Part shown: in pieces, positions 31,515 through 43,048 of the stretch | Numbering within the stretch: position 1 is the first letter of the stretch | Layout: every line of letters begins with the position of its first letter | NCBI GenBank assembly: GCA_030998225.1 | Contig: JAPYXD010000711.1 | Span: forward strand, 1,674,001 to 1,738,000 | Length of the DNA: 64,000 bases | Direction of reading: 5' to 3' | From: Diplolepis rosae | Taxonomy: Eukaryota; Arthropoda; Insecta; Hymenoptera; Diplolepididae | Made by a program: the position numbers and the translations under genes | The notes under the pieces: model-generated | The model's input: only the letters and a program-made list of their open reading frames with translations | The model's database searches: none | What the model was told of the DNA's origin: nothing

Positions 31515-32788
31515 GAGTAATAATTAAAATATAAAATAAAGAATAGACGCAGGACGTTACAAAAACATTTAGCGAAGCGGCACTTGCCTCCATGAGTTGC
31601 AGGACTAGAGTGAATCAGGATGTCGCAACGCCAGAAAAGTCCCCGACCTGCCCCACGAATTGATTTCGTGACCCAATCGCGGACCCGGAAGCAGATCACA
31701 TGTCACACTTCTAATAGACGACTAGGCAACCCGTGCCCAGTACCGTAGTTGCCTTTGGCTAACAATTTTTATAGACACGCGGTTCTCTCTAATGCGGCGA
31801 ACAGCGCGTGTGGTACATTGGCACTATATTAGACAGTGTCCAATAGTATCAAATAACATAAATTTAGTATTGCTAGTGCCGGTAATACTAAACATAAATT
31901 CCTGAGGCCTGTATTCCCCAGACCGTATCTTCCGTGCCACATAGAAGAAGCTGGTCGTCCTGTGGGTCGCTCTCCAGTGATCGATGGCGGCGATAATCGA
32001 AGCATCAATGAATCGATGCTCGTAAGGCGTCATGGTAGTCAGTGTTTACTTTTACTCGAAACCGGATACATCGCTCCTTCAACGCCGCTGTCCACTAGTG
32101 CCGTCGTCCTCGTGTTTTGCATGGAACATACGGGACATGAAGCGTAAGTGCGGGAAGTGCGTGAAGTGTTACGAATTCTCTCGGGTGGCGAAGAAGTGCG
32201 GTCTCTCGTCACACGACTTTTTCCAGGGGCATAACCCCACCCGGCATACCGGTGAGTTTACTCAAATATCTTTTTAAGTGGCGGGTAAAATTTACCACGT
32301 CACAACCTTTATACTAATAAGGAACGCACTGATAAATGGTGGAGTTAGTGACCCGTAAAATATCTCGGAGTAAGTCTTTTCGCGGAAAGGAAAATATTGA
32401 AGATGGCTCGGGAAATACCTCGAAGAGAGTTGCGAAGATAAAGACTGTCAAGAGAGGCGTTAATAACATAAAAAGAAAACTTTTCACCGTTTCAGTTTAC
32501 CCGCGCGGTTTAACCGGCCCAGTCAGGTCACATTTGATCAGATGGTACAAAAAAGATTAATTGGCATATATAATATTAAGAACAGATATTAAAGAATATT
32601 AGAATCGTTGATTAAATATATGAATTAATAGACGTTGTAAATTGGAACATTGAAGAGAATAAACTTGATTTAGTCTAGAATTGATTTCTTCAAAGAACAG
32701 CAGTGCGATTGCTTATTATAAGTTTAACAAGTTCCTAAAATTTAAACGCATGAACTACAGTTTTATTTTTTTTTTGGGAGAAGGAAAA
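31515..32788. other. Mixed region without an assignable gene
   Basis: 31550-32260 is moderately GC-rich, with short coding-like frames on both strands. On the plus strand 32130-32270 reads KCGKCVKCYEF...KKCGLSSHDFF, a cysteine pattern I cannot assign. At 32287-32312, GCGGGTAAAATTTACC is a 16-base near-palindrome followed by ACGTCACAAC, which resembles the end of the nested LTR at 10545-10558. A 74-residue basic frame at 32336-32560 is unrecognised. Confidence 0.3.
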
Positions 32789-32941
32789 ATGGCAAAATCT
32801 TTTATAGACGTTGTACAGGACTCTCCTAGGACGGGCCTAGGCATACCTGTTAAAACCAAAAACCCCCTATATCGAACCAATACACCGCCCTCGGAACCGC
32901 CTTTCGGCTTTGAACTTCGCGGGCAGTTGGTTCCAGCTTGA
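32789..32941 (+). CDS. Repeated unknown ORF, copy 1
   Basis: From the ATG at 32789 in a good Kozak-like context (GGAAAAATGGC) it reads MAKSFIDVVQDSPRTGL and then GIPVKTKNPLYRTN, ending at a stop in 32939-32941. The same N-terminus recurs at 43734 with the same upstream poly-T and purine-rich context. Shared protein and nucleotide blocks (CGGAACCGCCTTTCGGCTTT, TTCGCGGGCAGTTGGTTCC) suggest one repeated element. I recognise no family; it ends about 70 bases before the R1 relic. Confidence 0.4.
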   Translation: MAKSFIDVVQDSPRTGLGIPVKTKNPLYRTNTPPSEPPFGFELRGQLVPA

Positions 32942-33012
32942 ATTCGCGTATGTCTGTTCCGTCATCCGTTCGCCCGGGACTTACATCCGCGGCCACACAC
33001 CCGTTAAGCAAA

Positions 33013-34590
33013 TCAACGAGCTGCGCCAACCGCGCGAGCGATTTCCTGCAGGTCTGCGCAGGTAAGCTCCTTGCGAAGCTGAAAGGTCTCTTTCCTTTCC
33101 TCCGCCAATAAATCTATTGGCGGGACGCTCGCCAGGACCAGCGCAGCGCTCGTCGAGATAGTTCTATATGCCGAAACTATTCTCAGCGCGACAAGTCTCT
33201 GCGCCGAGAACAGCTTCTTCTGGATAGCATGGTTTTGCAAGGCATTGGCCCAGACCGGAGCTGCATAAAGCAGCTTCAAATGGACCACGCTCGCCACCAA
33301 TCTTCTTTTCGCTTCCCTGGGTCCACCAATGTTTGGCATAAGCCGGGCCAAATTCGCTCCATATTGGATGGCTTTGGCAGCTGCGATCTTTAGGTGTTCG
33401 CCAAAACTAAGCCTACGATCCAGCTGCACCCCCAGGTACTTAATGCTTGTTTTCCACTCGACTTCATGCTCTCCGAGAACGATCCTCGGATATTGGAAGG
33501 ATTTCCTGTCCGTAACGAGCAAAGCCTCGGTTTTCTCAGGGGCCATTTTAAGGCCTCTGCCATCCAACCAGCGCTTCGCTCGCCACAGACTTTCATTGAT
33601 CCTCAGCTCTAGGATTCTGACGTCGTCAGCGGCGCACACGACAAGTGCGTCTTCCGTGAAGCCGACGATGCTCGTTCCAGCAGGTAGGTCCATGCGCAGA
33701 AAGTCATCGTACATGACGTTCCAAACGAGTGGACCCACCCGCGACCCTTGAAGGGCACCACATATTATCTCTTCTTTGAGAGCCCATTTGTTGCCCTCGT
33801 ATATCACCCACCTGTGATATCATTCTATCATTCGCAACAGATAGTCTCGAACCTTTTTCTGCATCATCTCTTCGATGCAGTTATTCCACCTCACGGTATT
33901 GAACGCATTGCGTATGTTAACTCCTCCAGAAGCTTCCCCATCGTATCCAATAGACATATTGGTTTATACGACTAGGCAACCCCTGGAGGTCTGTTGCCCT
34001 TCCTCATCAGGACCAACCTCTGCTTCTGTCAGTCTACGAAGAACCTCCCCTCCCGAAGACAGGAGTTGAAGACTTCTAGGAGGATCTTCGGGTATGCCCC
34101 GATCACCTCTTTGAGGATCTTGTTCGGCAACCTGTCGATCCCCAGCGCTGTATTTGCCCCCCCCCCGCTCCTCGTCTGAACGTAAACTCCTTGCCCTGAT
34201 TTAAGACGATCAGGTCATTCCTAGCGACTATTTCGCCAACCAAGATGCCCAACAGCCTCACTGAGGCTTTCCTCAGGGAGGAGAATCTAGGTCTCGAACA
34301 CCTCGAAAGGATCATTGGGAGAGAATTAGAAGCTGTACACACGTACCCCCGCCACCTCCTCCCAAACGAACACCGCATCAGTCTCCAGGAAATCCCCGAT
34401 GCTCAAATCAGGGCTGCAAACAAGGATCTCAGCCCTCCTTGATGCATCCTGGTACCAAGCAGAGTTTTCGGACCATTTGTATTGATCACTAATGAGCAAC
34501 ACATCGGCCCTCCTCTCCCTGCAGTCTGCATCAGGATGTCTTGGGCTTCCTTCCCTCTCCCGAGGGTGAGCTGCAGGAAATTCCATTTGT
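33013..34590 (-). pseudogene. R1-clade retrotransposon ORF2 (endonuclease and RT), truncated
   Basis: Minus-strand reading. The endonuclease part (34586-34210) has VLLISDQYKW, RRAEILVCSPDLSI and VRVYSFYSPND. An internal deletion leads to a segment with ALGIDRLPNKILKEVI and onward to the RT. RT: ICGALQGSRVGPLVWNVMYD, then GFTEDALVV where active R1 elements have FADD, so the second catalytic Asp pair is damaged (A to T, D to E). The thumb region continues through KYLGVQLDRRLSFGEH and VHLKLLYAAPVWANAL to a premature stop at 33013. The C-terminal CCHC region is missing. An in-frame stop precedes YHRWVIYEGNKW. Confidence 0.85.
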
Positions 34591-34868
34591 GCCTCTCAAC
34601 CTCCGGACCTCCGCCCTAAATATTGGGCAGAAACCGCTCCCCGAGGCATGGGCGAAATCTTTTGCGCCCCTATCAGCTCAAGTCAGGCACCTAGGGGCAG
34701 CCTTGCACTCCGTGGTCACGTGTGACGCGTGCAGCTGCGCGACACATGGCCATAACCCTGGCACCTGAAACACCGGGCAATCTCGACATGCTCTCGGATG
34801 CGGCAGTTCACCCACCCCACCCTTAGCCTATCGATTTCGAGCAAGCTCCGGACGTCCGCCTCCGTTAA

Positions 34869-36004
34869 GGAAGTTACTCAGGGTGAAGAATTAACGAACA
34901 GAAAAATCTTAAACTTTGCAGAGCGTTAGAATATAATTAAAAAATTATCCGTACGTAATTTCAAGATCTGAGGTGGGTTTTTTATTGAGATATTCATATT
35001 TCTATTTTGCGCCTCTCTAGTTGATTCAACATGGGCTCTTATGAGAAATCGCGGAGGTTATCGTGTATTATCATTGATATCTTTTCAACTGACGAATAGA
35101 TCATAACGGGATTTGAATAGTAGAAAAATAAGATGTTCAGGAATAGTTATTAACTTTAAGAACATTCAAAGGTGGGTTCTGAAAATAATTACAAATACGA
35201 TGAAGATTGGAAATTGCGGTGATTTTGGTCTTTGGCTAGGTATGTGGCAACGTTGCATTCGTAGGTTATGTGCGCGAAACTTGAAATGTATGCGTTATAT
35301 CTGTTCAGTAGCTCGTACGAACTGGTGATTAAAATTCATTATGAAAATCATGTTTTTAATAAATGAAATATAACATATTAATTATTCGTATGATAAATAA
35401 ACGAATTAAGTACATAAAAACAACTTTATTGATATAAATATCATAATACGTAATACGTAAAATCTTTCTCAATGACATACCAAATTTGTCTTATTTTCAC
35501 AGTCTAGAATCGATAAAACAATTTTTCAATGCATATCTATGATCATCACAATCGTTTATTGAATATTATTTAGAATATTTGATACATATACAATAAATAT
35601 ATACCAACTAAACAAAAGTAAATTAGTATTTTGTTTTCAGATAATCACAGATTTGATTTTTAAACTTCCTATCACTTGCCACACGAATTTTCCCGTTTTT
35701 ATCAGCACTAAACAAACGAGATAATCCACCAAAACCATGTTCTTTGTATGCATCGATAACCATAGCTACCGTGATGTCAGAGGCAATCATTTTTTTCCTC
35801 ATTTGGACGGATGTGCAACTTTTTAATTCATTGTACAATTTCATGTCTGAGAAACATTTCTCAGGTACTAACGTGAGCATATGTGCGACGGTACACCTGT
35901 GCGCATTCGAACAAACAAGATGCGACGTTGCCAGATCAAGTACTACTGTAGTCAACCTGCGTGTTTAACCCTGTTTTGACTAGGCGGGTATGTGAGTAAC
36001 TCCC
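34869..36004. mobile_element. TTAA-flanked DNA element inserted in R1 ORF1, 1136 bp
   Basis: TTAA at 34865-34868 and again at 36005-36008 flank the element. The ends are inverted: GGAAGTTACTCAGGGTG on the left and, reading inwards, GGGAGTTACTCACATACC on the right. TTAA duplications are typical of piggyBac and Kolobok elements. The interior is AT-rich, unlike the GC-rich R1 host sequence. The element is too short for a full piggyBac transposase, so it is probably a deleted, non-autonomous copy. Confidence 0.8.
35623..35955 (-). CDS. 110-residue ORF inside the TTAA element
   Basis: Minus-strand frame near one end of the element. It starts MTTVVLDLATSHLVCSN, has KKMIASDITVAMVIDAYKEH and GGLSRLFSADKNGKIR and ends in a basic KFKNQICDYLKTKY. 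It contains no DDD/DDE triad or RING-like cysteine cluster and I cannot name it. It might be an exon or C-terminal piece of the parent transposase, or not coding at all. Confidence 0.3.
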   Translation of the reverse strand: MTTVVLDLATSHLVCSNAHRCTVAHMLTLVPEKCFSDMKLYNELKSCTSVQMRKKMIASDITVAMVIDAYKEHGFGGLSRLFSADKNGKIRVASDRKFKNQICDYLKTKY

Positions 36005-36800
36005 TTAAACGGACCACCGCAGTCTGCACACCGCCGAAGCGCTTGTACAGCCTGCACTGGTCCCGAGGTCTGGCTTGCCTAGCGCGATGCATAGCGTGGC
36101 AACAACCTCCTCCATTGTGATGGTCTCGTCGAGGTCTCTAACTTCCAGGGACCTCTTCGAGACCAAAGATTAAATTTCAGCCTTCTCCCCGACCGCCTGA
36201 TCTAGCGCCTTCTCGAAGGCCGAGACGCCACCTCCCTTTCTAAGGACCAGGAGGATCTCCTCCCTCCTGGTTCTCCAGATGGAGAGGACCTCCGCTCCTG
36301 AATCCTGGGGGTTGAACCTGGCCTTCATGGCTTTCAGGATCTCAGCGTAGGACTCACTATCCTTTGCCGCTACCCTGACAGTGTCGCCCGACCTAGCAGC
36401 TGGAGAACGCCTCGGAAACTTTCCCTTGATTCTAGGTTCCTGTGCAGAGGGCACATGAACCTTTTTTTCTTCTTTTTCTTATTTTTTTTTCTTTTTTCCC
36501 ACCAGCTGCCATTCTTTATCCTCCTGTGGCGTCTGGCCTCTGGTGGCCCCAGCGTATGTAGGCGATGAGCTGCCCTTCCCTTTTTTGGGAGTCCGATCTT
36601 CGGGGGGAGGAGGTGCAACCCTCTGCTCCCCATTCGTGAGCCTTTTAGGGGTTTCTCCCAGAGACGCAGAGCAAGATCTCCGAAAGCTACCCATCCATTT
36701 CGAGGCGAGGCGGGATTCCAGCCTCTTATGGAATTCCACCCCGCTTTCTAGAAGACACTCATGGGTCGGAGTGTTCAGCGCCTCCTCCTTCTCCTAACCA

Positions 36801-37620
36801 TTTTCTTTGTTTTTCGCCTTCATATTATACGTAGTAGTTTTGAGACAGTTCGCCCATCATGATCGTGGGCTGCTTTCCCAGTTTAACATGTGGTTTCACG
36901 GGATCTTTGCCCTTCGCGGCCGAACACCGGAGGGACTTACATTTACCCATATTACTTCCACAGAGGTAAGGTACTGACATCGCGTCTTACCCTGGTCGGG
37001 AGGCTACTACTCCTCCCTTGGCTAGTCTATCGGAAATATTCACCAGGTGCCGGCCGCAGCTCCATTCACTCAGCATTCCATTCATTCTGGTGTGTGTGGG
37101 TGCCGGTGTCGTACATGTGATTGTGGTGTGACTGCAAGAGCGCTCGTGGAAGGTTCAGCGTCATCGCCGCATGCGCATTAGGGGCGATATCCCAATTAAG
37201 GCCCCCTCCCACACATTCACTCCTTGTTTGTTCTTTCGGCATCAAAAAACCTGTTCAAGGTTCCCTAATGCTTTTCCTCCACACCGCGTCCTCACGCGCT
37301 TGAAGGTTGCGGAGAAACCATTCCAACACGTGCGCCCGGCAGGCCTATAACTAGGGAAAAGCCTGTCTATAGGGCTTGCTTGGCAGCCATCCTGACGGCG
37401 ACAGCCCTGCTGCTGGGAGAGTCCTTGCGGCTACTATCGTTGGTGGGCTGCAGGACGCGTCTGCTCCGTGCTTGGCCTCATGCATTTATCTTGGCGTGAC
37501 CCTGCCCGCCCGCAAAACGCTCTCTCAGGTCTTGGGTGTGTTGTGTTCAGTGTTGCTGTGAATGTATCATTTCATGTTGGTGCCCGTGTAACCTCTCCTC
37601 CTCTCTGATCCGGGCTTAGG
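36801..37620 (-). other. GC-rich 5-prime leader of the R1 element
   Basis: Upstream of ORF1 on the minus strand; high G+C and no convincing frame. Composition falls sharply after about 37620, which probably marks the 5-prime end of the element. Confidence 0.5.
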
Positions 37621-39029
37621 ACCGGCAATGGCAAAGTTTATATACTTCCAATTACATATTCAAATAATTCTCTATAAAGATGATTTCAATTTGAATATTC
37701 ACTCAGATATAAACAATTGCCAGTATTTTAGTGTACAAATATAAAATATAATTTAACTGTGGCTGGTTTATGTGAATACAGGTATAAAAGAACTTCACAT
37801 ATCTTGATATACTATCTCAAATTTAGTTTTAAATTTTAACTAGCTCTTCTCAGCAACCTTTGCTACTGAAATGTAATTCTAAATCTATAAAAATGTAACT
37901 AATACATGGCAAGAGAAGATTATAATATTGACGCAGGTGCAGTCCTCCAGAAATCTGACTAAACAACTGCTTTAATAATTTTCAATGCAATGGAAAGATA
38001 TCCAGCTATAAAATAAATATTTTTTCTTAATTTTTAGTCATATACTTTTTTTTTAAACTTGCACTTCTTATTACGTGCGCCAACTTTGCCGCTTCTCCCC
38101 TGAATTATTAAAGTAGATTTCTAATTATTGAATCTTCCAATAAATTTTTATTAACTTTTGTCTGAATTCCATAATTTTGAAACGTTAGTTTACATAAAAA
38201 TAGACTGAAATTACAGTTGCCTTATTATTCAATATATTTCATTTTTCATTCATAACATACTAAATAATATTGAAAATGATATTAGTTTCTTATTTAATTA
38301 AAGTATTTTATAAATTCTTATTTTCCAAAAGTCAATTTTATTTCTCCTCAAGCTATATGGTTGATTATTAAATTTTTTTTTAATACTCTTCAATCCTAGA
38401 TTTATTTGTAAGATAGTTCATGTAATGAGTACATTAAAAATGTTGTATTATTCGTTAAAATTACATGATATTAACGTCCGACTAATTTTCCTCATTGAAA
38501 GCAGGAAAATGACCAACCTCGGACAATCCAGATTTTCTCTTTAATTTCTTTAATGACGTTTCGATGCATACTGTAGTATGCATGGAAACCTGACGTGATG
38601 GAGCAATTCTGAACCCGGATTCGGTTTTTACACAAAAAATTGCTTCGGAAATGACTATCGGTATTTCTATAACAATCACAAGCTCATATTTTGTAGACCT
38701 GTGTTATAGAAAATCAATCATTTAGAACTAATCATCGATCATAGGTTACCATATATAAAATGTAAAATACAAATAAGTAGATGCGAATGTACTTAGCGAT
38801 ACCCGAATCTATTTGTCAACTAGCAATAAAAACAGGCAATAGAGAGAAGAGAAGGGATATAAAATCCAAGGTCCAAATTGACATGACCAATAGTAATATA
38901 CGATGGTGAGAGCGAAACATAGATCATTGAACAGACGTGACTTTATACAAATTTGCGCAATCTACTCCTACTTCATTCATTATTGGAAGATCCAATAATA
39001 TATATACGCTAGGTTCACCTCAGGAGCTT
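37621..39029. other. AT-rich sequence with one compact palindrome
   Basis: No gene is recognised. At 38558-38589 there is a near-perfect inverted repeat, GTTTCGATGCATAC - TGTA - GTATGCATGGAAAC, embedded in ACGTTTC...GAAACCTGACG. Confidence 0.4.
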
Positions 39030-39680
39030 TGTTACTATGTTCCAAGCAGTTGTACGGTCAACTCTATTCATTTCGGACCAGTAAGTCAACATCGTGAGCA
39101 GACCCTTTGATAAACGTAAGTCTCATCGATTTTTTTGAGCAAAATGCTACCTTCGGTGCTTGATAAATAAAATCCTTGGTCCTTAAGTGGTGCAAGTCTG
39201 GAAACAGTAGTGGCATCTAGTTCCTTTGGATTTCGCGTATCGTCGTATTTAGTCGTGTTCGGTTAATAGTGATTCAATTCTGAAATCAGGACGAACTAAC
39301 CTATCTTGTTAACTAGTGCAGGCAAGATTCAGTTCTCGTATTTAGCAAGATACGTATGCGAATAATTGATCATACCAGTTGGTGGTCTTGCATCCCTTAC
39401 ACCAAACCAACTCCTGCGTTCATCGTTGTTTTGCTAACTCACGGAGACTCAAACGTTAATTCTCTCTTTTGCCCTCTGTTCTAAGAGGTAGACAAGTAAG
39501 TTACCACATAAGTATCGTTCTTGTTGAAATACTTTAAAAATAAATTCAGTGTTTTATTATCATTGTGAATAACTCAGGGCCCATAAACCTGACAAGTGAC
39601 AACGTGTCAATAAATATAAATAAATTACGAGGCCTTACTAACCTGATATAATTAGCAATTTTCAAGTCATTGTAAACAAC
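39030..39680. mobile_element. Solo LTR of the gypsy-like family seen at 9018
   Basis: Begins TGTTACTATG and matches 9018-9393 plus 10559-10925, showing the uninterrupted form. Blocks at 39450-39525 also match 3770-3845. The end block has TCAGTGTTTTATTATC and CTAACCTGATATAATTAGC. No pol sequence is attached, so it is a solo LTR or a fragment. Confidence 0.65.
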
Positions 39681-40011
39681 AAAATTAACGCTCAAATAAC
39701 AAAACTTTCTGAAGGTGGTCATGATAAAAAATGTCAAAATTTGTAGTTTAAATATCGGATGGTACCTGAGAATATTCAGTCATGCCAAGGCTCAAAATAT
39801 AAATAGTGCCCCTCGTATATGAATTGTGTTATATATGTAATACAGGGTTTCTAAATTATAAACCTAGGAGATTCATCTAAAATGCATAAGTGTATTATTT
39901 TCATAATTTTTTAAGTATAATTGAAAGAAATATAGATTTAAAATTTAGAATCAGAAAATTATTTCCATCTCGAGACCAGTTCGCTAGGTTACAAACACTA
40001 GATTGCAATTT
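39681..40011. other. AT-rich spacer with no gene
   Basis: Nothing recognisable between the solo LTR and the BEL/Pao relic. Confidence 0.35.
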
Positions 40012-40075
40012 GTCCTTGGAAACGACAGTAGGTAAATATCCTCCGTCGGGACAGGAGTCTCTTCTCGGGATTATA
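40012..40075 (+). repeat. Inverted BEL/Pao LTR segment
   Basis: CCTTGGAAACGACAGTAGG through AGTCTCTTCTCGGGATTA is the reverse complement of 42255-42320 in the BEL LTR. Because it is inverted relative to that LTR and follows pol coding sequence abruptly, it is a rearrangement joint rather than the normal 3-prime LTR. Confidence 0.65.
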
Positions 40076-41572
40076 CCGACCATTCGCGGAAGGGGAAAAG
40101 GTGTTGACAAATAGCCGCTCGCAGGCTTCTTCCTCTGACTTCATCATGCTACTGGTAACGTGGACCTCCTCTACACTCCAAAAACGTAGCAAGGTCTCTT
40201 GCAACCCGTTGTCAGAGTTACAATGCCCAACCGGGAGGTTCGTTTGTGGCGGGGAATCCGCCCACCACAGCACGGCTGATTGTGTCGATCCCGAGACGAT
40301 CCAACCCAACGCCGTGTCCTGAGCGATCAATGTTGAAAGTGGAAAGCGTCACAACCCAGATCGCAGGATCCGACAATACACATCGGACCCCAAGACTGCT
40401 TCGACTGAATTAGGTTTATAGAAAGAAGGGTCAGACTATTGAAGACCATCGAACTGGCTTAGGTCAAGATCCCTAGGGAATCTAGGGGGAAGCTTTGAGG
40501 TGAGACGGAGAAGGACCAAGGCTTCAGTCTCAAGATGAAAGGAAGGGTCAGTTACTGAACTTATTGTAACTTGAGCAATGGCACGGGCTGTACCAGCTGG
40601 TGATACGCCCATACCCGTCAACGTGAAACTTGCGCGATGTTTGCGCAACTGGAGTGAATGTACAATAGATTCCTTGATAAAGGAGGCTTCGGAGCCTTGA
40701 TCAACTGAGGCCCGTACACGCAGATGAGCACCTCCAGGGCCGCTAAGCGTAATCTGAGCAGTAGCAAGTAAGACCACCTGCTATGGAGCGGGAGAGCTTG
40801 ATGTCAATATGGAGACAGTGGATGAAGGAGCAGGTTGCATCTCGCTACTTTTTTAGAAGGTACTTTTTTCTGATTTCAAGATGGCTGCTGCCTGCCTAGG
40901 CGCAGTGGTGTGTAGTGACGAATAGTGTCAATCGCGGCACTCTTTACATCTGCGTTTAGATGTACATCTTTGAGATTTATGAGGGCCCATGCAGTTCAAG
41001 AACAGGGATAAACGACGTACATCATCCCGACGTCCGTAAGGAGATTTTGCAAGAAAGGTTGGGCAGGCACCGATATAATGGTTTTGAGAGCAGAGCGGGC
41101 ACTTTCGATCAGCTATGTAAGGATTTTGCTTTTTTGAACCTGTGCTAAAATTACATGCCCGTTTGGCTTGTTTAGCGAGTTTAAGTGGTGGCCTTGAGTC
41201 GATCGCTGAACCTTTATGAGCTTTGGTCTCAGAGGCAATCATACTTAGGGCTTGAGACCGCTGCTCAAAAAACTCCACAAAATCTCGAGATTCCGGGAAG
41301 CGCTCTAATCGACTAGGCTCAGCTTCAGAGGCAGCAGCCCTTGCGATAATTTTTCGATCCTTTGTATCGACGTCGGTCTCCCAAAGCTTTCTAGACTCAG
41401 GATCTAAACGACCAGCCAAACTGTATTCAATCGAGTTGCGTGTAAGGGATTGTGGAGCATATTTCTTGAAGCGTGAATGGATTCGACTGATTTCCGAGGC
41501 TCGCGAGTTTTGAGGGGCCTTTAACTTTTTCAAGGAAACAAGCGCCATTATTCTGTCATAAAATAAATGCAA
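40076..41572 (-). pseudogene. BEL/Pao gag zinc fingers, protease and pol start
   Basis: Minus-strand reading. The gag end has CPLCSQNHYIGACPTFLAKS, a second cysteine set LFLNCMGPHKSQRC and CKECRD, typical of BEL/Pao rather than gypsy. The protease frame (40777-40436) shows LLATAQITLSGPGG and ASVDQGSEASFI; DQGS replaces DTG, as in this superfamily. The next frame (40330 down) has AQDTALGWIVSGST and LRFWSVEEVHVTSS, the linker before RT, and stops at the inverted LTR joint near 40076. RT, RNase H and integrase are absent. Frames change between the three parts. Confidence 0.8.
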
Positions 41573-41798
41573 ATATTTAACTATCCCGCAAATTCAAATA
41601 ATTAATTGTCACTGTGAGTATGTCGATCAGGTTGGTGTTGATGCTAAAACCACATTCACCTTATTTTTCAGCTAGGGCGTATGCAGCATGGCATAAATTC
41701 ACAATTTCCAGCGACAGACGCAACAAATGAATAATAATATAATAATATTAATCTCAGTTAATCAATAAACTCCTAATAAATTATCCTCACCCGGGGCA

Positions 41799-41803
41799 CC
41801 AAT
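41799..41803 (-). promoter_or_regulatory. BEL/Pao primer-binding site start
   Basis: On the minus strand the LTR end (GGAACA) is followed after one base by TGGTGCCCCGGGTGAGG, running down from 41801. TGG complements a tRNA CCA end; the tRNA is not assigned. Confidence 0.5.
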
Positions 41804-42420
41804 GTTCCAGTAACTCGTGTGCTTGAGATATGTTGATCGTGGAATAGGGAAACTCAAAATGATTTACACAAAGGTAGTACTAGAAAACGAGAATTATATT
41901 CCATTTACATAAGGATCGCAGCGACACGATCCAGGGGAAAAGTCGTTCAAAAGAACAAAGAAAAGGCGCCAATTGTTGCACCTCTCACTGGAAGGGTTGG
42001 AGAGCAGCCACGTAACAACGGTCCAGCCGTTCTATAGAGTCGGAGGACAGCCTCGACGAAACAGCCCAGCCGTGAACTCAGACACCGTGTATTACGCCGC
42101 TTTATAATAGTATAGATTTTCTCACTCACCCTCGCAGGCACTTTGTAGCTCTAGGCTTACGTTCTCTGTTCTAATCAAGGAGATTTGCGGAGTCCAGAGA
42201 GTGGAGACCCAAGCACTATCCGCTTACCACACTTTTCACTCAACACTAAATAATCCCGAGAAGAGACTCCTGTCCCGACGGAGGATATTTACCTACTGTC
42301 GTGTCCAAGGATGAATTGCGACTCGCTCTCCCCCACCTCCAACCACATACACAAAGGGAAGCCTCACCACTCATCCGAACCGAACGTCGTGGGAGAGGGT
42401 GGTTAATTTACACACCTGCT
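41803..42420 (-). repeat. BEL/Pao 5-prime LTR
   Basis: Lies upstream of gag on the minus strand. The end at 41803 (plus-strand TGTTCCAG) is set by the primer site. The outer limit near 42420 is approximate, where GC-rich sequence gives way to AT-rich flank. It contains the segment that recurs inverted at 40012-40075. Confidence 0.6.
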
Positions 42421-43048
42421 TGACTTTAATTAAAAAATTCTCATAAAAGAATAATACACGCCTTTTACCGCCTGTAGCGTGAAGTTTTATTTATTCAAAG
42501 GCTAATTATTGTCCACCAAACTAAACCCGTTGTTGTTTCCTTCTTAAAAATAAAGGGCCTAGCCGGGTAAGCATGAAAAATCTGCTCCTGCATGTATCAA
42601 GTCCAAATTGTTACCATATATTTGCACCTATGAGACACAAAATTTCTCCAAGTCTCAGAAATAAAAATGTCGTACTCGGTACACTGTGTGACTTTGTACC
42701 CTTTTTTAACTGTCTTTCGTCAGCAACATTATTATTTTACTCTGTATCAACAAGCTAATATCAAAAGTTGGTATCTATTTTAGAATTGTATCTTTTCCTA
42801 ACAGTACTTATGGTGAAAGGCTGCAATCCAACATAGAAGCTTGAGATCAAATCATGGAATGAATGCATGCATGAATAGATGTGTAAAATATATTAGCTAC
42901 TAAGGCAGAGGAAAAAGGGTGGATTTGTCAAAAAACTTTCTTTCAAGCAGTCACTTTGGCATAAATACGAAATTTTCCAGAAATGACTGAAAGTGATTTC
43001 GTGGTCTTTTTCACTTGGTCATATCAGCTTTTGTAAGCTGCATCCTAT
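42421..43048. other. AT-rich sequence with no gene
   Basis: No frame, repeat partner or RNA recognised. Confidence 0.35.

Larger units (their letters stand above)
34600..36800 (-). pseudogene. R1-clade ORF1 (gag-like), split by a TTAA element
   Basis: The first part (about 36800-36005) begins with a basic, Pro/Lys-rich region (TPKRLTNG, EDKEWQLVGKKKKK), then YAEILKAMKARFNPQDSG and EVRDLDETITMEEVVATL. The second part (34868 down) reads LTEADVRSLLEIDRLRVGW and the zinc knuckle CFRCQGYGHVSRSC. The order and motifs fit R1-type ORF1. Frameshifts lie in the A-run near 36450-36495 and near 36040; a stop follows KAEI near 36170. Removing 34869-36004 plus one TTAA copy joins the codons for VVR and LTEADV without a shift. 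Confidence 0.8.

Noticed and set aside
33329..33751. 140-residue plus-strand ORF opposite the R1 RT
   Set aside because: It is antisense to a clear reverse-transcriptase reading and has no motif.
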